A DNA stretch of 9,815 nt, from assembly GCA_017647065.1 (NCBI GenBank), contig JAGCLI010000062.1, forward strand, positions 1 through 9,815, read 5' to 3'. This DNA is from Bacteroidales bacterium. GTDB taxonomy: Bacteria; Bacteroidota; Bacteroidia; Bacteroidales; P3. Numbering within the stretch: position 1 is the first letter of the stretch; each line of letters starts with the position of its first letter. This document shows, piece after piece, positions 1 to 9,400 of the stretch. The notes below the pieces were generated by a model. It ran no database searches, was not told the DNA's origin, and worked only from the letters and a program-made list of their open reading frames with translations. Position numbers and translations under genes: made by a program.

Positions 1-198
1 AGAAAAACTATGGTTTCTACAGGAGACCGTTCAGCTAAAATTAGAACTTACAATTATCCTCAATCGAGAGTAACCGACCATCGCATAAATTGGACAATGT
101 ATAACTTACCTGTATTTATGGACGGAGACATTCAAGATGTGTTAGACGCACTTCAACTTGCTGAAAATGCAGAAAGATTGAAAGAAGCCGTAAGTTAA
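1..198 (+). CDS. prfA: Peptide chain release factor 1, C-terminal part (5' end outside window)
   Basis: This is the last 65 codons of release factor 1, which recognises UAA and UAG stop codons in the ribosomal A site and triggers release of the finished peptide. The frame is open to the left edge, and the first codons read R-K-T before the methionine at base 10, so that methionine is internal and not a start. The match rests on the conserved stretch [16 protein letters not shown], followed by RVTDHRIN and the family-typical tail with [11 protein letters not shown] and AENAERLK. This pattern is RF1-specific and is not seen in RF2. The catalytic GGQ motif and the codon-recognition loop lie upstream of the window and cannot be checked. 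The gene ends with TAA. It lies on the same strand as porZ with a 70-base gap, so read-through into porZ is possible unless the hairpin there stops it. Confidence 0.95.
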   Translation, partial: RKTMVSTGDRSAKIRTYNYPQSRVTDHRINWTMYNLPVFMDGDIQDVLDALQLAENAERLKEAVS

Positions 199-219
199 TA
201 AAATAATTCACAATATAAT

Positions 220-294
220 AATAAGGAAGAATCTGTCGTTTTCTAAAAATATAAACAATAAAATAAAAATGATAAAACACAGATTCTTCTTATT
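220..294 (+). promoter_or_regulatory. Long imperfect hairpin with the porZ start codon in its loop
   Basis: Bases 220-242 can pair with 274-294 to give 21 base pairs with two single-base bulges (one G at 225/226 and C237). The central block of ten pairs, AAGAATCTGT (227-236) with ACAGATTCTT (279-288), is uninterrupted. The 31-base loop (243-273) holds the porZ ATG at 269-271. The right arm lies inside porZ codons 2-9 and is followed by six T (293-298) and a further T-rich stretch, so the RNA resembles an intrinsic terminator placed across a translation start. It could end prfA transcripts, act as an attenuator, or present the porZ start in an open loop. No Bacteroidota-type promoter (TTTG at -33, TAnnTTTG at -7) was found in the gap. 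The structure is seen in the sequence; the role is inference. Confidence 0.5.
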
Positions 295-2617
295 TTTTAT
301 ATTTTTAAGTTGTCTTTTAAATATAAAAGCTCAATATAGTAATTCTGTCTTAGGACAATGGAGAGATCACCTTTCTTATTATTCAACAAATTCGTTAAAC
401 AAAACAGATAATACAATATTAGTAGGTTCTGAGTCCTCTCTCTTTTATTATAATCCATTAACAAATGAATGCGAAAGATTTTCCAAAGTAAATGGATTAT
501 CAGATGCAGGAGTTATTTTAACTTCCTATGATTCCGTAACAAAAACAACAATAATCACATACGAAAATTCAAATATTGATATTGTACAAGAAGGTAAGGT
601 TTACAATATTTCTGATATTAGAATTAGAAGTATTGAAGGAAGCAAGGAAATAAACTCTATTTACTTCAACGATTCAAAAGCATATCTTTCTTGTGGCTTT
701 GGCATTGTGGTTTTAGACCTTAAAAGAAAAGAAATTTACGACACCTATTATGTTGGAGAAAATAGTTCAAAGATAGAAGTCAATGCAGTAACTATAAATG
801 ACACATCAATATTTGCTGCAACCGTTAATGGACTTTTATATGCTCCTAAAAACAGCACTGCACTTGCTGCAAGTCAAACTTGGAAAAAGGTTCAAAACAT
901 AGCAAACCAAGGAAAAGACAATTTAGAAATTACAAACTTACTTTCTCTTGGTAATGGAAAAATCCTAATCACGCTTCCAATTGCACAAACAACCTTTTGC
1001 GATGCATTTACCTTTGATGGAGAAGAATGGAATAAGATATTTGAAAACGAATACATAAAAAGCCTAAGACTAAGCGAAGGAAAACTAATCAAAATCGCTT
1101 ATAGAAGTTTAAATATCTATGATGTAAATAATTTAGTTAATGGAGGAGAAATTTATCACCTTAGTGATGAATGGAATCCTGTGCATGGCATTCATTTAGA
1201 TGTTAATGATGCAATAATAGATTCACAAGATCTTTGGCTTGCTCATCAAACAAAAGGACTTATTCGTTTAAAAGATTATAGAAACGGTACACATAATAAA
1301 AGCGAACACTTCCCTGATGGTCCAAAAAGCAATCATATATATTCTATTACTGCATCGGAAGACGGAAAGATATACATTGCTCCTGGCGGAAAAACAATTC
1401 AAAACGCACCTCACGGATTGACCTCTGACATTTACACATTTGACGGTTGGTGGTGGCAATCTCTTTCAGAAGTTGAAGGACAAGACACAATCAAAGACTT
1501 ACTTAACGTTACAATAGACCCAAATAATCCTTCTCATCTTATGGCCTCATCTTGGTGGAATGGGGTAATAGAAATCAAAGATAATAAAATAATTAACGTA
1601 TATAACTCTTCAAACACAGATAGCGTAATTCAACGACACCCTTACTGCTACCGAATTGCCTCAGTGCAATATGATGCATCGGGAAACTTACTAATAGCAA
1701 ATTCAATGGTAGAAAACGGATTCTGTTATCTAAACTATCACAATGAATGGGGTGGATTTGAAACTTATTCCTTTGTAGGCGAGAACGAAATCTTAGGAAT
1801 GTGCTTGGATAAGTTCTATCATTACAAATTACTTTGGACAAGTAACAACAAAATATTAGTGCTAAACAACGATGGAGAAAAGATTTTGCTTGACCCAAAT
1901 AAAGGAGCCTTAGACGAAAGTACAAAGGTAAATTGCGTAGTGCAAGATATGGACGGAGAAATATGGATTGGAACAGACAAAGGCATAAAAGTGGCATACG
2001 GAATAGAGAATGTATTTGAAACAAGCGATGGTTTACACTCAAATACCGAATGCAACAACATAATTTATCAAGAAAACGGAATTGCACAATATCTTTTAAA
2101 CTTTGAAAACATCACTTGCATAATGATTGACGGAGGAAACAGAAAATGGGTCGGTACAGAAAGAAACGGAATCTATGTTTTATCCTCAACAGGAGGGGAA
2201 CAAATTTATCATTTCACAGCAGAAAATAGCCCACTCATTTCTAACCGTATCATAAGCATGGCACAAAATGGCACAACAGGCGAAGTATTTATTGGAACCG
2301 ATAGAGGACTAATCTCATACAAAGCTGAATCGATAAAAGGTGCAGAAGAAACCGGAAAACTCATTGCTTACCCAAATCCACTTCGTCCTCACCACAGCGG
2401 AACAATAGCAATAAAAGGATTTGTTAGCGATTCAGACGTAAGAATCACAGACATATCGGGCAATAGCGTTGCTCACATTAAATCAATAGGAGGACAAGCA
2501 GTTTGGGACGGCAAAAACTTCAACGGAGAAGACGTTGCATCGGGAGTTTATTTAATATTCTCCTCAGCAGAGGAAGGAAAGAAAACAGCAAGCGGTAAAG
2601 TGCTTATCATAAGATAA
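269..2617 (+). CDS. porZ: PorZ-like T9SS attachment-complex protein
   Basis: A 782-residue exported protein resembling PorZ. In P. gingivalis, PorZ is a surface member of the PorU-PorV-PorQ-PorZ attachment complex and supplies anionic LPS to the sortase PorU. A signal peptide covers residues 1-21 (basic IKHR, then a Phe/Leu core, cleavage likely after IKA before Q22). The mature start GQWRDHLSYYS is typical of the family. Residues ~30-690 are beta-propeller repeats in two groups, with blade motifs such as DGEIWIGTDKGI (~562-573), RKWVGTERNGIYVL (~625-638) and GEVFIGTDRGL (~671-681). Residues ~697-782 are the C-terminal beta-sandwich, beginning AYPNPLRP and containing GGQAVWDGKNFNG and SGVYLIFSS. 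In characterised PorZ this domain is retained and not cleaved off. The length is close to that of P. gingivalis PorZ. The ATG at 269 is chosen because it gives a complete signal peptide; the leader is A-rich with no clear Shine-Dalgarno. recO follows after five bases. The main alternative is a generic two-component-regulator propeller protein. Confidence 0.87.
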   Translation: MIKHRFFLFFIFLSCLLNIKAQYSNSVLGQWRDHLSYYSTNSLNKTDNTILVGSESSLFYYNPLTNECERFSKVNGLSDAGVILTSYDSVTKTTIITYENSNIDIVQEGKVYNISDIRIRSIEGSKEINSIYFNDSKAYLSCGFGIVVLDLKRKEIYDTYYVGENSSKIEVNAVTINDTSIFAATVNGLLYAPKNSTALAASQTWKKVQNIANQGKDNLEITNLLSLGNGKILITLPIAQTTFCDAFTFDGEEWNKIFENEYIKSLRLSEGKLIKIAYRSLNIYDVNNLVNGGEIYHLSDEWNPVHGIHLDVNDAIIDSQDLWLAHQTKGLIRLKDYRNGTHNKSEHFPDGPKSNHIYSITASEDGKIYIAPGGKTIQNAPHGLTSDIYTFDGWWWQSLSEVEGQDTIKDLLNVTIDPNNPSHLMASSWWNGVIEIKDNKIINVYNSSNTDSVIQRHPYCYRIASVQYDASGNLLIANSMVENGFCYLNYHNEWGGFETYSFVGENEILGMCLDKFYHYKLLWTSNNKILVLNNDGEKILLDPNKGALDESTKVNCVVQDMDGEIWIGTDKGIKVAYGIENVFETSDGLHSNTECNNIIYQENGIAQYLLNFENITCIMIDGGNRKWVGTERNGIYVLSSTGGEQIYHFTAENSPLISNRIISMAQNGTTGEVFIGTDRGLISYKAESIKGAEETGKLIAYPNPLRPHHSGTIAIKGFVSDSDVRITDISGNSVAHIKSIGGQAVWDGKNFNGEDVASGVYLIFSSAEEGKKTASGKVLIIR

Positions 2618-2622
2618 AGAAA

Positions 2623-3348
2623 ATGCCAACTTATTGCTCAAAAGCCATTGTACTTAGTTCAATTCCCTACTCCGAATCGAACATAATTTGTAAATTATAC
2701 ACAGAAGAATTTGGCTTAAAGTCTTATATCGTTCGCTCAGCCAAGAAAAAAAACACTCCTACCCCAACTTCACACTTCCAACCCTTAAACATAATTGAGT
2801 TTGAAGCCTACAATAGTTTAAAATCCCAATTAGACACAATAAAAAATTCTACTTTGGTTTTAGAGAATCAAGATTTAAGATTCAGCATTATAAAAAACAC
2901 CATCACTTTCTTTATTGCCGAAGTAATACACCTTTCACTCAAGGAAGCAAACCCAAACAAAGAACTATTTGATTATCTATTCAATCAAATACACCTTTTA
3001 AAAAACTCAAAAGATGAAGACCTTGCAGAATTTCATCTTTACTTTATGATTCAATTTGCAGAGCATTTAGGCTTAGCCCCAATGGATAACTATTCTTCAA
3101 CCGCCGTTTCATTTAATCCAAGTTTAGGATTATTTTCCGAAAATGTAGAAGCAGAAAACTTTAATGCAGAATTATCTTTCCAATTACATAGTTTAATCTC
3201 TAATTGCAAAGAAAAAAAACATCAAAGAATCTGTAAAAATAAAATAGAACGCAATCTATTGTTAGACGCTTTAATTATATTTTACAGCATTCACATCACA
3301 AACCACCAACCAATAAAGTCTCACAAAATTCTAACAACAATACTATAA
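2623..3348 (+). CDS. recO: DNA repair protein RecO
   Basis: RecO (241 residues, the usual length) works with RecR and RecF in homologous recombination. It anneals complementary strands and helps load RecA onto SSB-coated single-stranded DNA in the cytoplasm. The N-terminal OB-fold is visible as KAIVLSSIPYSESNIICKLY followed by TEEFGLKSYIVRSAKKK (residues 7-43). An alpha-helical domain follows (~80-240), with the recognisable segment FMIQFAEHLGLAP (141-153) and a C-terminal YSIHITNHQPIKSHKIL (221-237) resembling the end of other Bacteroidota RecO proteins. There is no signal peptide. No CxxC pairs of the Deinococcus-type zinc site are seen; the only cysteines are at 5, 23, 195 and 204. The ATG lies five bases after the porZ stop with no good ribosome binding site, suggesting one transcript and perhaps translational coupling. 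The stop codon TAA overlaps the first bases of the downstream inverted repeat. Confidence 0.92.
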   Translation: MPTYCSKAIVLSSIPYSESNIICKLYTEEFGLKSYIVRSAKKKNTPTPTSHFQPLNIIEFEAYNSLKSQLDTIKNSTLVLENQDLRFSIIKNTITFFIAEVIHLSLKEANPNKELFDYLFNQIHLLKNSKDEDLAEFHLYFMIQFAEHLGLAPMDNYSSTAVSFNPSLGLFSENVEAENFNAELSFQLHSLISNCKEKKHQRICKNKIERNLLLDALIIFYSIHITNHQPIKSHKILTTIL

Positions 3349-3411
3349 AATATTTCTTTGTTTTATTAAAATAAATCAAAGAAAAAATTAAATAAAACAA
3401 AGAAATATTTT
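3347..3411 (+). terminator. 21-bp perfect inverted repeat at the recO stop codon
   Basis: Bases 3347-3367 are the exact reverse complement of 3391-3411, giving 21 perfect pairs around a 23-base spacer. The left arm starts within the recO stop codon. The right arm ends in ATATTTT and runs into TTCT, so on the plus strand it would form a hairpin with a short U-rich tail that could end the porZ-recO transcript. The stem is almost entirely A/T, which is weak for a classical intrinsic terminator, so a 3'-end protecting structure is an alternative. Confidence 0.6.
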
Positions 3412-3429
3412 TCTAAATCAAAGAAAAAA
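3372..3429. repeat. A-rich repeats with 21-base period
   Basis: The 16-mer TAAATCAAAGAAAAAA occurs exactly twice, at 3372-3387 and 3414-3429. Its core CAAAGAAA also occurs midway at 3398-3405, so the core sits at 3377, 3398 and 3419 with exact 21-base steps. The middle copy is part of the right arm of the 21-bp inverted repeat, and the last copy runs into the second terminator. Twenty-one bases is two helical turns, so the A-tracts lie on one face of the helix and may bend the DNA. It may equally be a slippage product in an AT-rich spacer. Confidence 0.55.
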
Positions 3430-3461
3430 AAGAGCGACTCTTTTGTTTGAGTCGCTCTTTT
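3428..3461 (-). terminator. Bidirectional intrinsic terminator between recO and the giant surface protein gene
   Basis: A perfect 13-bp stem (AAAAGAGCGACTC at 3428-3440 with its complement at 3449-3461) encloses an 8-base loop. The core GAGCGACTC is the most GC-rich part of an otherwise very AT-rich spacer. On the minus strand the stem lies 21 bases past the stop codon at 3483 and is followed by eight T (complement of A-run 3424-3431), a textbook intrinsic terminator. On the plus strand it is followed by TTTTGAGTTT, so it may also stop transcripts from recO. Confidence 0.9.
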
Positions 3462-3482
3462 GAGTTTATTGATTGTTAAATG

Positions 3483-6400
3483 TTATTCAACTATCAATTT
3501 TTGTGTGCTTACGGCTTTGTCGGTTACTATTCTTATGTAGTAAACTCCACTTGCAAATTTTTCAAGTTCTAATTTATACTCTTTTTCATTGCACTTCATT
3601 TCCCCTTTTTCTACAATTCTTCCTTGCATATCACAAATTAATATTTTTGCATCTTGACTTAATCCTTCAACTTTTAAGATTGCTTGATTATTTGCAGGAT
3701 TAGGGAATATTGTTGCTTGCAATTCATTTGCATTTTCAACATCTGACAAAGCACCATCACCAATACTTCCTAAATCATAAACACTTAGAGCATCAAGACT
3801 AACTGCTAACGGATAATCTCCTAATACTTTGAAAGCAATTTGATAACTTGATGTAGGATTTGGCAAAGATAATGAATCTAATATCCAATCCATTGTTGGG
3901 GTAGTATAATTCTTTAAATTTATCCATTCTGAACTTTGATTTTCTCTATAATAAAGAGAAAGTTTATCTCCATAATCTGCATTCAAACTTATATAATACC
4001 TAAATTTTACATAAGGTTGTTCAAGTTCACTAAGGTTAAAAATAGGAGAAGCTACGATTGAATTATTGCCGTCTTCTGCTTCAAAACATAACATTTGATT
4101 TCCTTCGTATGCAATAGGTATTTGAGCATTTGATTCAGAAGAAGATATTGTTGTCCAATCGTTTCCTCTATTCCCTTCTATAACCCAACACGACAAATCT
4201 TGATCTTCAAAACCTACAAAGTAAGGAAATTCCTCAACACCTTCACAATGAGTTTGGAATCTTATTGTATCGGTAGAATAAGACTCCTCTTCTCCACAAT
4301 TAGTTCTTACATAAACATAATAAAATGTATATAAACTAAGCTCTGTTAATGTAACTGAGGTTTGATTTGTTACTGTAACAAAATTATAGTTTGTTTCATT
4401 CTCTGATTTGTAATAAACATTCCAAGCATTATGAGTAGGGTTATTATCTTGCCAAGAAATAGTAGCAGTAGTTTGTAAGACATTATTTGCAATTATTGAA
4501 TTACCAACAGGTTTTGTACAAGTAATAATATCTCCTATTTCTTCAACAATCACATTATCAATTATAGCCCCCTGAGCACTGACATTATTATAATTATTCA
4601 CCCAAACAAATACAAGTTTTCTTATTTCATTATAAGGAGTAGGAATAGTTATACTCATATTCTGCGTATTAATAATATTATTTATTATATAACTATTCTC
4701 ACTTTGTGAATTGCAAATTAAAACTCCGTCTGAATAACCAATAGACGAAAAGCCATAGGCTAAAAATGAAGATTCAAATTCAACATTCTCTGGAACAAAA
4801 AACACTTTCAAATAGTTATAATTATTATTCTCTGGCAACTTCACATCAAAGCTTATTCTAATTGAATCACTTTGTCCTAATTGGAAGTGTTTCTCTGCTA
4901 TTACAACAGATGGATTTGAAAAATTAATATTATTTGTCAATCCATTATCACCCGTTACAAACAAAGCTTTATTTGAATTATGATTTATATCTCCAACCCA
5001 CCATTTATTTTCACAATTTCCATTTTTGATTACCCAACCATTAGCACCTGCACTTTCAAAATCACAAGAATAAGGTAAAGTTGCTATTTCCGATAGAGTA
5101 ATTTGTGAAATTTCCTCAGAAATAATAGATTCAGATTCTCCACACACACCTTTTACTTTAATAAAATAGCGTGTTGAGGCTCCAATATTAGAAAGTGTTG
5201 CAAAATTATTTGTAGTTGTCATCGTTAAATACTCAGCAGAATATTCATCTCTATAATAAACAACATAACTATCTGCTCCTGTTTCTTCCCATACTAAATC
5301 CATTGAATTTGTTCCTATATTTAACACAGATAATTCTTCAATAAGAGAGCAAGGCGAAACAATTATTCCTACATTATCAATAGCAGCAGGAGTCAATGCT
5401 TCATTTTCTGTTGTATATCCGTATGTTGCAAAAACTAAACGTTTATCTCCTATTATATTTCCAAGATATATTCTTTCCGATTGCCATTGTTCAGAAGAAT
5501 GCAATGTAATAATAGGATTAGAAGGCAGTTCGACTATTGACAATGGAGCAATATCCACAAGATAAACATTTATCGCTCCATAAACTTGTGGACTTCCTAC
5601 TCTTCCTATACATTTCCAATCAAAAGAAAGTTCAAAATTATTTTCTGTTTCACCAAAGGACAAATCTTGCCATAGATATGCTATTGTAGAATTTTGAGTT
5701 ATTTCTGCATCATAGCTTATTCCTTCATCGGTTGATAGATATGCTGCCATACCATTTGAATCTGCTGATGTCGCACTACCAATACTCCAAGAATTTGCAT
5801 TAACCCCATTTGTAGAATAATACCATGAGACATTATCACTAAATGTTGTTACAAAAGGTATTTGCTTTGGTTCAACAAGTGTTGTAAAGGTTGTGGAAAT
5901 CCAAGAAGAAGCTATATTTTCTCCACAAATACTTCTTACGGCAAATGTATAGAAAGTCTCTTCTTCTAAATTTTGCAATTCAATACTTGTTTCCGAAGAG
6001 GTCATTGTTTGAAGTGTATCAAAATTATCACATTCCCCTGCCACAACTACATATTCAAAATATTCAACATTATCATCAATAGTTGTAAAATCAACAATTG
6101 CAGAACTACTACTTACGTTTTCTGCTAAAACGTATGGATTATGCGGAGTTTGACATTCGTTCCAATCCTCAACAGAAAGATTATCTATACACAATATATT
6201 ATCAGTATTAGCAATTGTACTTTCTACGTAAAATGCTATCTTGACTAAACCTGATAAAGCTTGATTATTTTCATCTAAACGTTTCCAACTAAACGGAAAT
6301 GCTTGATTTGTAATTGATGAAAGATTGTGTAATGTATCTTCATCATTATTTTTGAATACAATTGCATTATGAATATCCCAACTTTCTCCATTATCAGTTG

Positions 6401-9400
6401 ATAACATAACAACAAACCTATCGTCATTGCCACATTGACTTGAAACATCTTGATTTGAGGCTCTTAATGCAAGATCAAAAACAAGTTGTTTTACAGTTGA
6501 GCCATCGCCTAAATTGATAGTAGGAGTTACAACCCAATCTTTTGTTTCTAAACCTCTTAGATTAACATTTAATCTACTTGAATTAATTCCATTAAGCGTA
6601 ACTTCTTCTATCGCCCAAGAAGAATTAGGATTTAATGTAGAGGTATATGTAGTGTCATTCACAGCTATAAATCCATTATAACGCTCCCAGCAATATTGTT
6701 CTTCTAATATATTTTCTTCAAAATCCATTTCCCATGGAGTTTGCAATACTATACAAGGAGTCATTATTGAAAAAATCTCTTCATTAAAATAAGGCTCTGC
6801 TCCTTGCTCACATATTACTCCTATTTGTAATTGATAAATGCTTTGATAGTCTATTTGGTTTGACAATGTGTAAGGAAATGACTCACGTGTCAAGCCTGTG
6901 ATTTCTGTAAATGTACTTTCATTTGATTCTTTGTAGCGTAAAACGTATGAAGCATTTGTATTAAATTCATCTAACAAGCCTACAACTACATTAGGTCCTG
7001 TTTCTGTATCGGTAACCGATAAATCTAAATCTACAATTCTTGCACACTCATTAACATCTATTCGTATATTATCAATAATAGCTGGCAAACGATATTCAGA
7101 TAAATAACCATTTGTATAAAATTCAAAAATTAATTGATAACCTCCATTATATCTATTTGCAGGTAGAATAACTTGCTTTCTTTGCCATTGACTTGAAAGA
7201 TTTAATTCCTCTGTTATTGCATATTCCTCGCTTATTGATTGACCAAACGGCACAAGATAAACTTTCAAATAATCATTGTTAGCATTACCCTCACAAATCC
7301 AATCAAAGAAAAGTTCATATTCTGCTCCAGAATTAAACTCTACATTAAGATACGCATAACAATTATTAGTATCTCCAGGAATGTATGATGCACTTGTACC
7401 ATTATCGCTTGTTACATAAAGAGCTCTTCCTGGCAAAGAATCAGTTTCAAAACTACTATTGTAAATTTCACCCAAAAACCAATTATTATAATTATTTGTT
7501 GTAGTAAAATTCATTTCAGGAGTTGAGACTTCTGTATCTAAATCAAATTCAAACGGTACCGAATACACTCTTGGCAATGTAGCTTTAACAGTATCGCTCC
7601 ATTCTCCTCCACAAGTTTGTGATGCAGCAAAGATATATGTTTTTCCAGGCTCCAATCCTTCTAAAATATATGGCAATTCTTCATCTCCTGATATAATTTC
7701 CATATCTGCACTCTCTGGATCAAAATGCTGATTCAATATCTCTTCTGCATAAGCTATTGCAACTCCTGAGCCAGATATATTATCTGTTTCATAATTCACA
7801 GAAACGGAAGTTCCAGAATAAGCTTTCACTTCAAGACCATAAACTTCAAAACAATCAGGTATATCACTTACAACAAAATTGTCAATAGAAAAATTATCAC
7901 AAAGTTCTCTTACTACAATAGCAATCCTATAATTACCAACATAATCGTTCAATAATATTTCTGCCATCTTCCATTTTGTTGCTGTAAGATTACTATCGTA
8001 AATAGTTGTAACATATTCACAATACACTGTATCTTGCGGTGAAGAATAATCAACAATATCTGTATTATAAAGATAAATATCAATTTTAGGCTTAGACATT
8101 CCCTGATTTTGATACATTAATTTATATTGAAAATTAAGACGTTGATTTCCATTTAAAGCAAAAGTAGGAGAAATAATCCATTCATCAACAACTAATTCAT
8201 CTCCATAACCTAATATTTGCAAATATAAATTTCCACTTCCGTTAATTCCATTCTGAGAATAATAATTCCATTGACTATAATCTTCACCTCCGTTAATAGT
8301 TTTCCAACAATTTGGTGTATTACCACTTGATGTATTAATAAATACATTAGATTCAAAATATTCTTTATAAGGGAAATTTTCTGTTATTCCACAAGGAGTT
8401 GATATTTTTTTAATAATTGACGGCATAGAAACGCCTGATGTAGCACAATTTGCTACAACTCTATATTCTATTGTAGAAGAATATGGTAAATATGGTACCA
8501 TCACCGGATTTGCTTCTTGAATTGTATCCCATATTGATTCTCCTGCAAGTCTATATTCTACAATATATGAAGCTGCTTGATTGACATTATCAGTTATATT
8601 CACTGTCATACTTGCATTTCCGTCAACATCTGCTAATGTAGCTGCAAAATTTGCTGGTACAGCACACAGTGAAGCTTGTACTCTCAAATTATCAATTGCT
8701 GCCGGAGGGTTTTCCCCTGTATAATTATTATTTTCCCAAGTAAATATCAATTGATAATCTCCTTCAACTAAATTTTGAGGAAATACAGCTTCAAATCTTC
8801 TCCAAGTGTTATAGGAATTATTTATTGTAGCTATTTCTATAAAATCAGAATTATTGGTATTTAACTCAGTATAAAGAGGAGCCAAAGATACTGTAAGATT
8901 ATCATAATAACCTTGACCAACAATTTTATAATCAAACGAGATTCCATAATGCACACTGTCTAATAAAGTCAGCAAAGTTGAAAAATGCGAAACAGATGTA
9001 GATGTATTATCGTAGGAATTTGTCAATCCACCATCATTACTTATATATAAAGCATTGCCTTGTGTGAAATCACCATCTAAATTGCGAGTGTTATTTACCG
9101 CAGGTCCAACATGCCATTTATTTTCTCCATAGTGAGTGTAACGCCACTTGTTTCCATCGTCAAAATTATCAAAATCCTCATCATAAGTCAAAGAAATAAA
9201 ACAACTTTCATCAGGTTGTGTTATAAAATATGTTTCTCTTTGAAAACTATTGCTTCCAGGACAAACCGCCCATAACTTAATATGATATTTTGTATAAGGA
9301 AGAAGCGAAGTTAATGTATAAGATGTATCTTGTATTTCATCATCTGCAATAGTCCAATCATCATCTAAATCGGTTTTATATGCTAAGGTAAAAGTAGAAG

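Noticed and set aside
10..12. ATG at base 10 as the start of a small 62-residue protein
   Set aside because: The sequence is the conserved C-terminus of release factor 1 and the frame continues upstream to base 1, so this methionine is internal.
233..235. In-frame CTG upstream of the porZ ATG as an earlier start
   Set aside because: It would add twelve polar residues before a complete signal peptide, and CTG starts are rare. AAGGA at 223-227 is too far from the ATG to act as its ribosome binding site.
311..313. Lipoprotein signal at Cys15 of PorZ
   Set aside because: The residues before it (F-L-S) do not form a good lipobox, and a normal signal peptidase I site follows at IKA before Q22.
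1593..2087. Minus-strand open frame of 164 codons inside porZ
   Set aside because: Its translation is rich in Leu, Cys, Arg and Phe with no domain or start signal, as expected for the complement of an AT-rich coding frame. The same holds for the other antisense frames at 892-1092, 1268-1459 and 1822-2061.
269..2617. porZ as a hybrid two-component sensor with propeller domains
   Set aside because: There is no transmembrane segment, histidine kinase, receiver or DNA-binding domain, and the C-terminus is a secretion-type beta-sandwich.
3372..3429. CRISPR-like array from the 21-base periodic motif
   Set aside because: The repeated core is only eight bases, copies are three, the spacing is far too short, and there is no cas gene.
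3473..3703. Plus-strand open frame of 76 codons opposite the sorting domain
   Set aside because: It is the antisense of the conserved T9SS domain, is Leu/Phe/Cys-rich, and its beginning lies just after the terminator with no supporting start context. The plus-strand frame at 5891-6082 is rejected for the same reasons.
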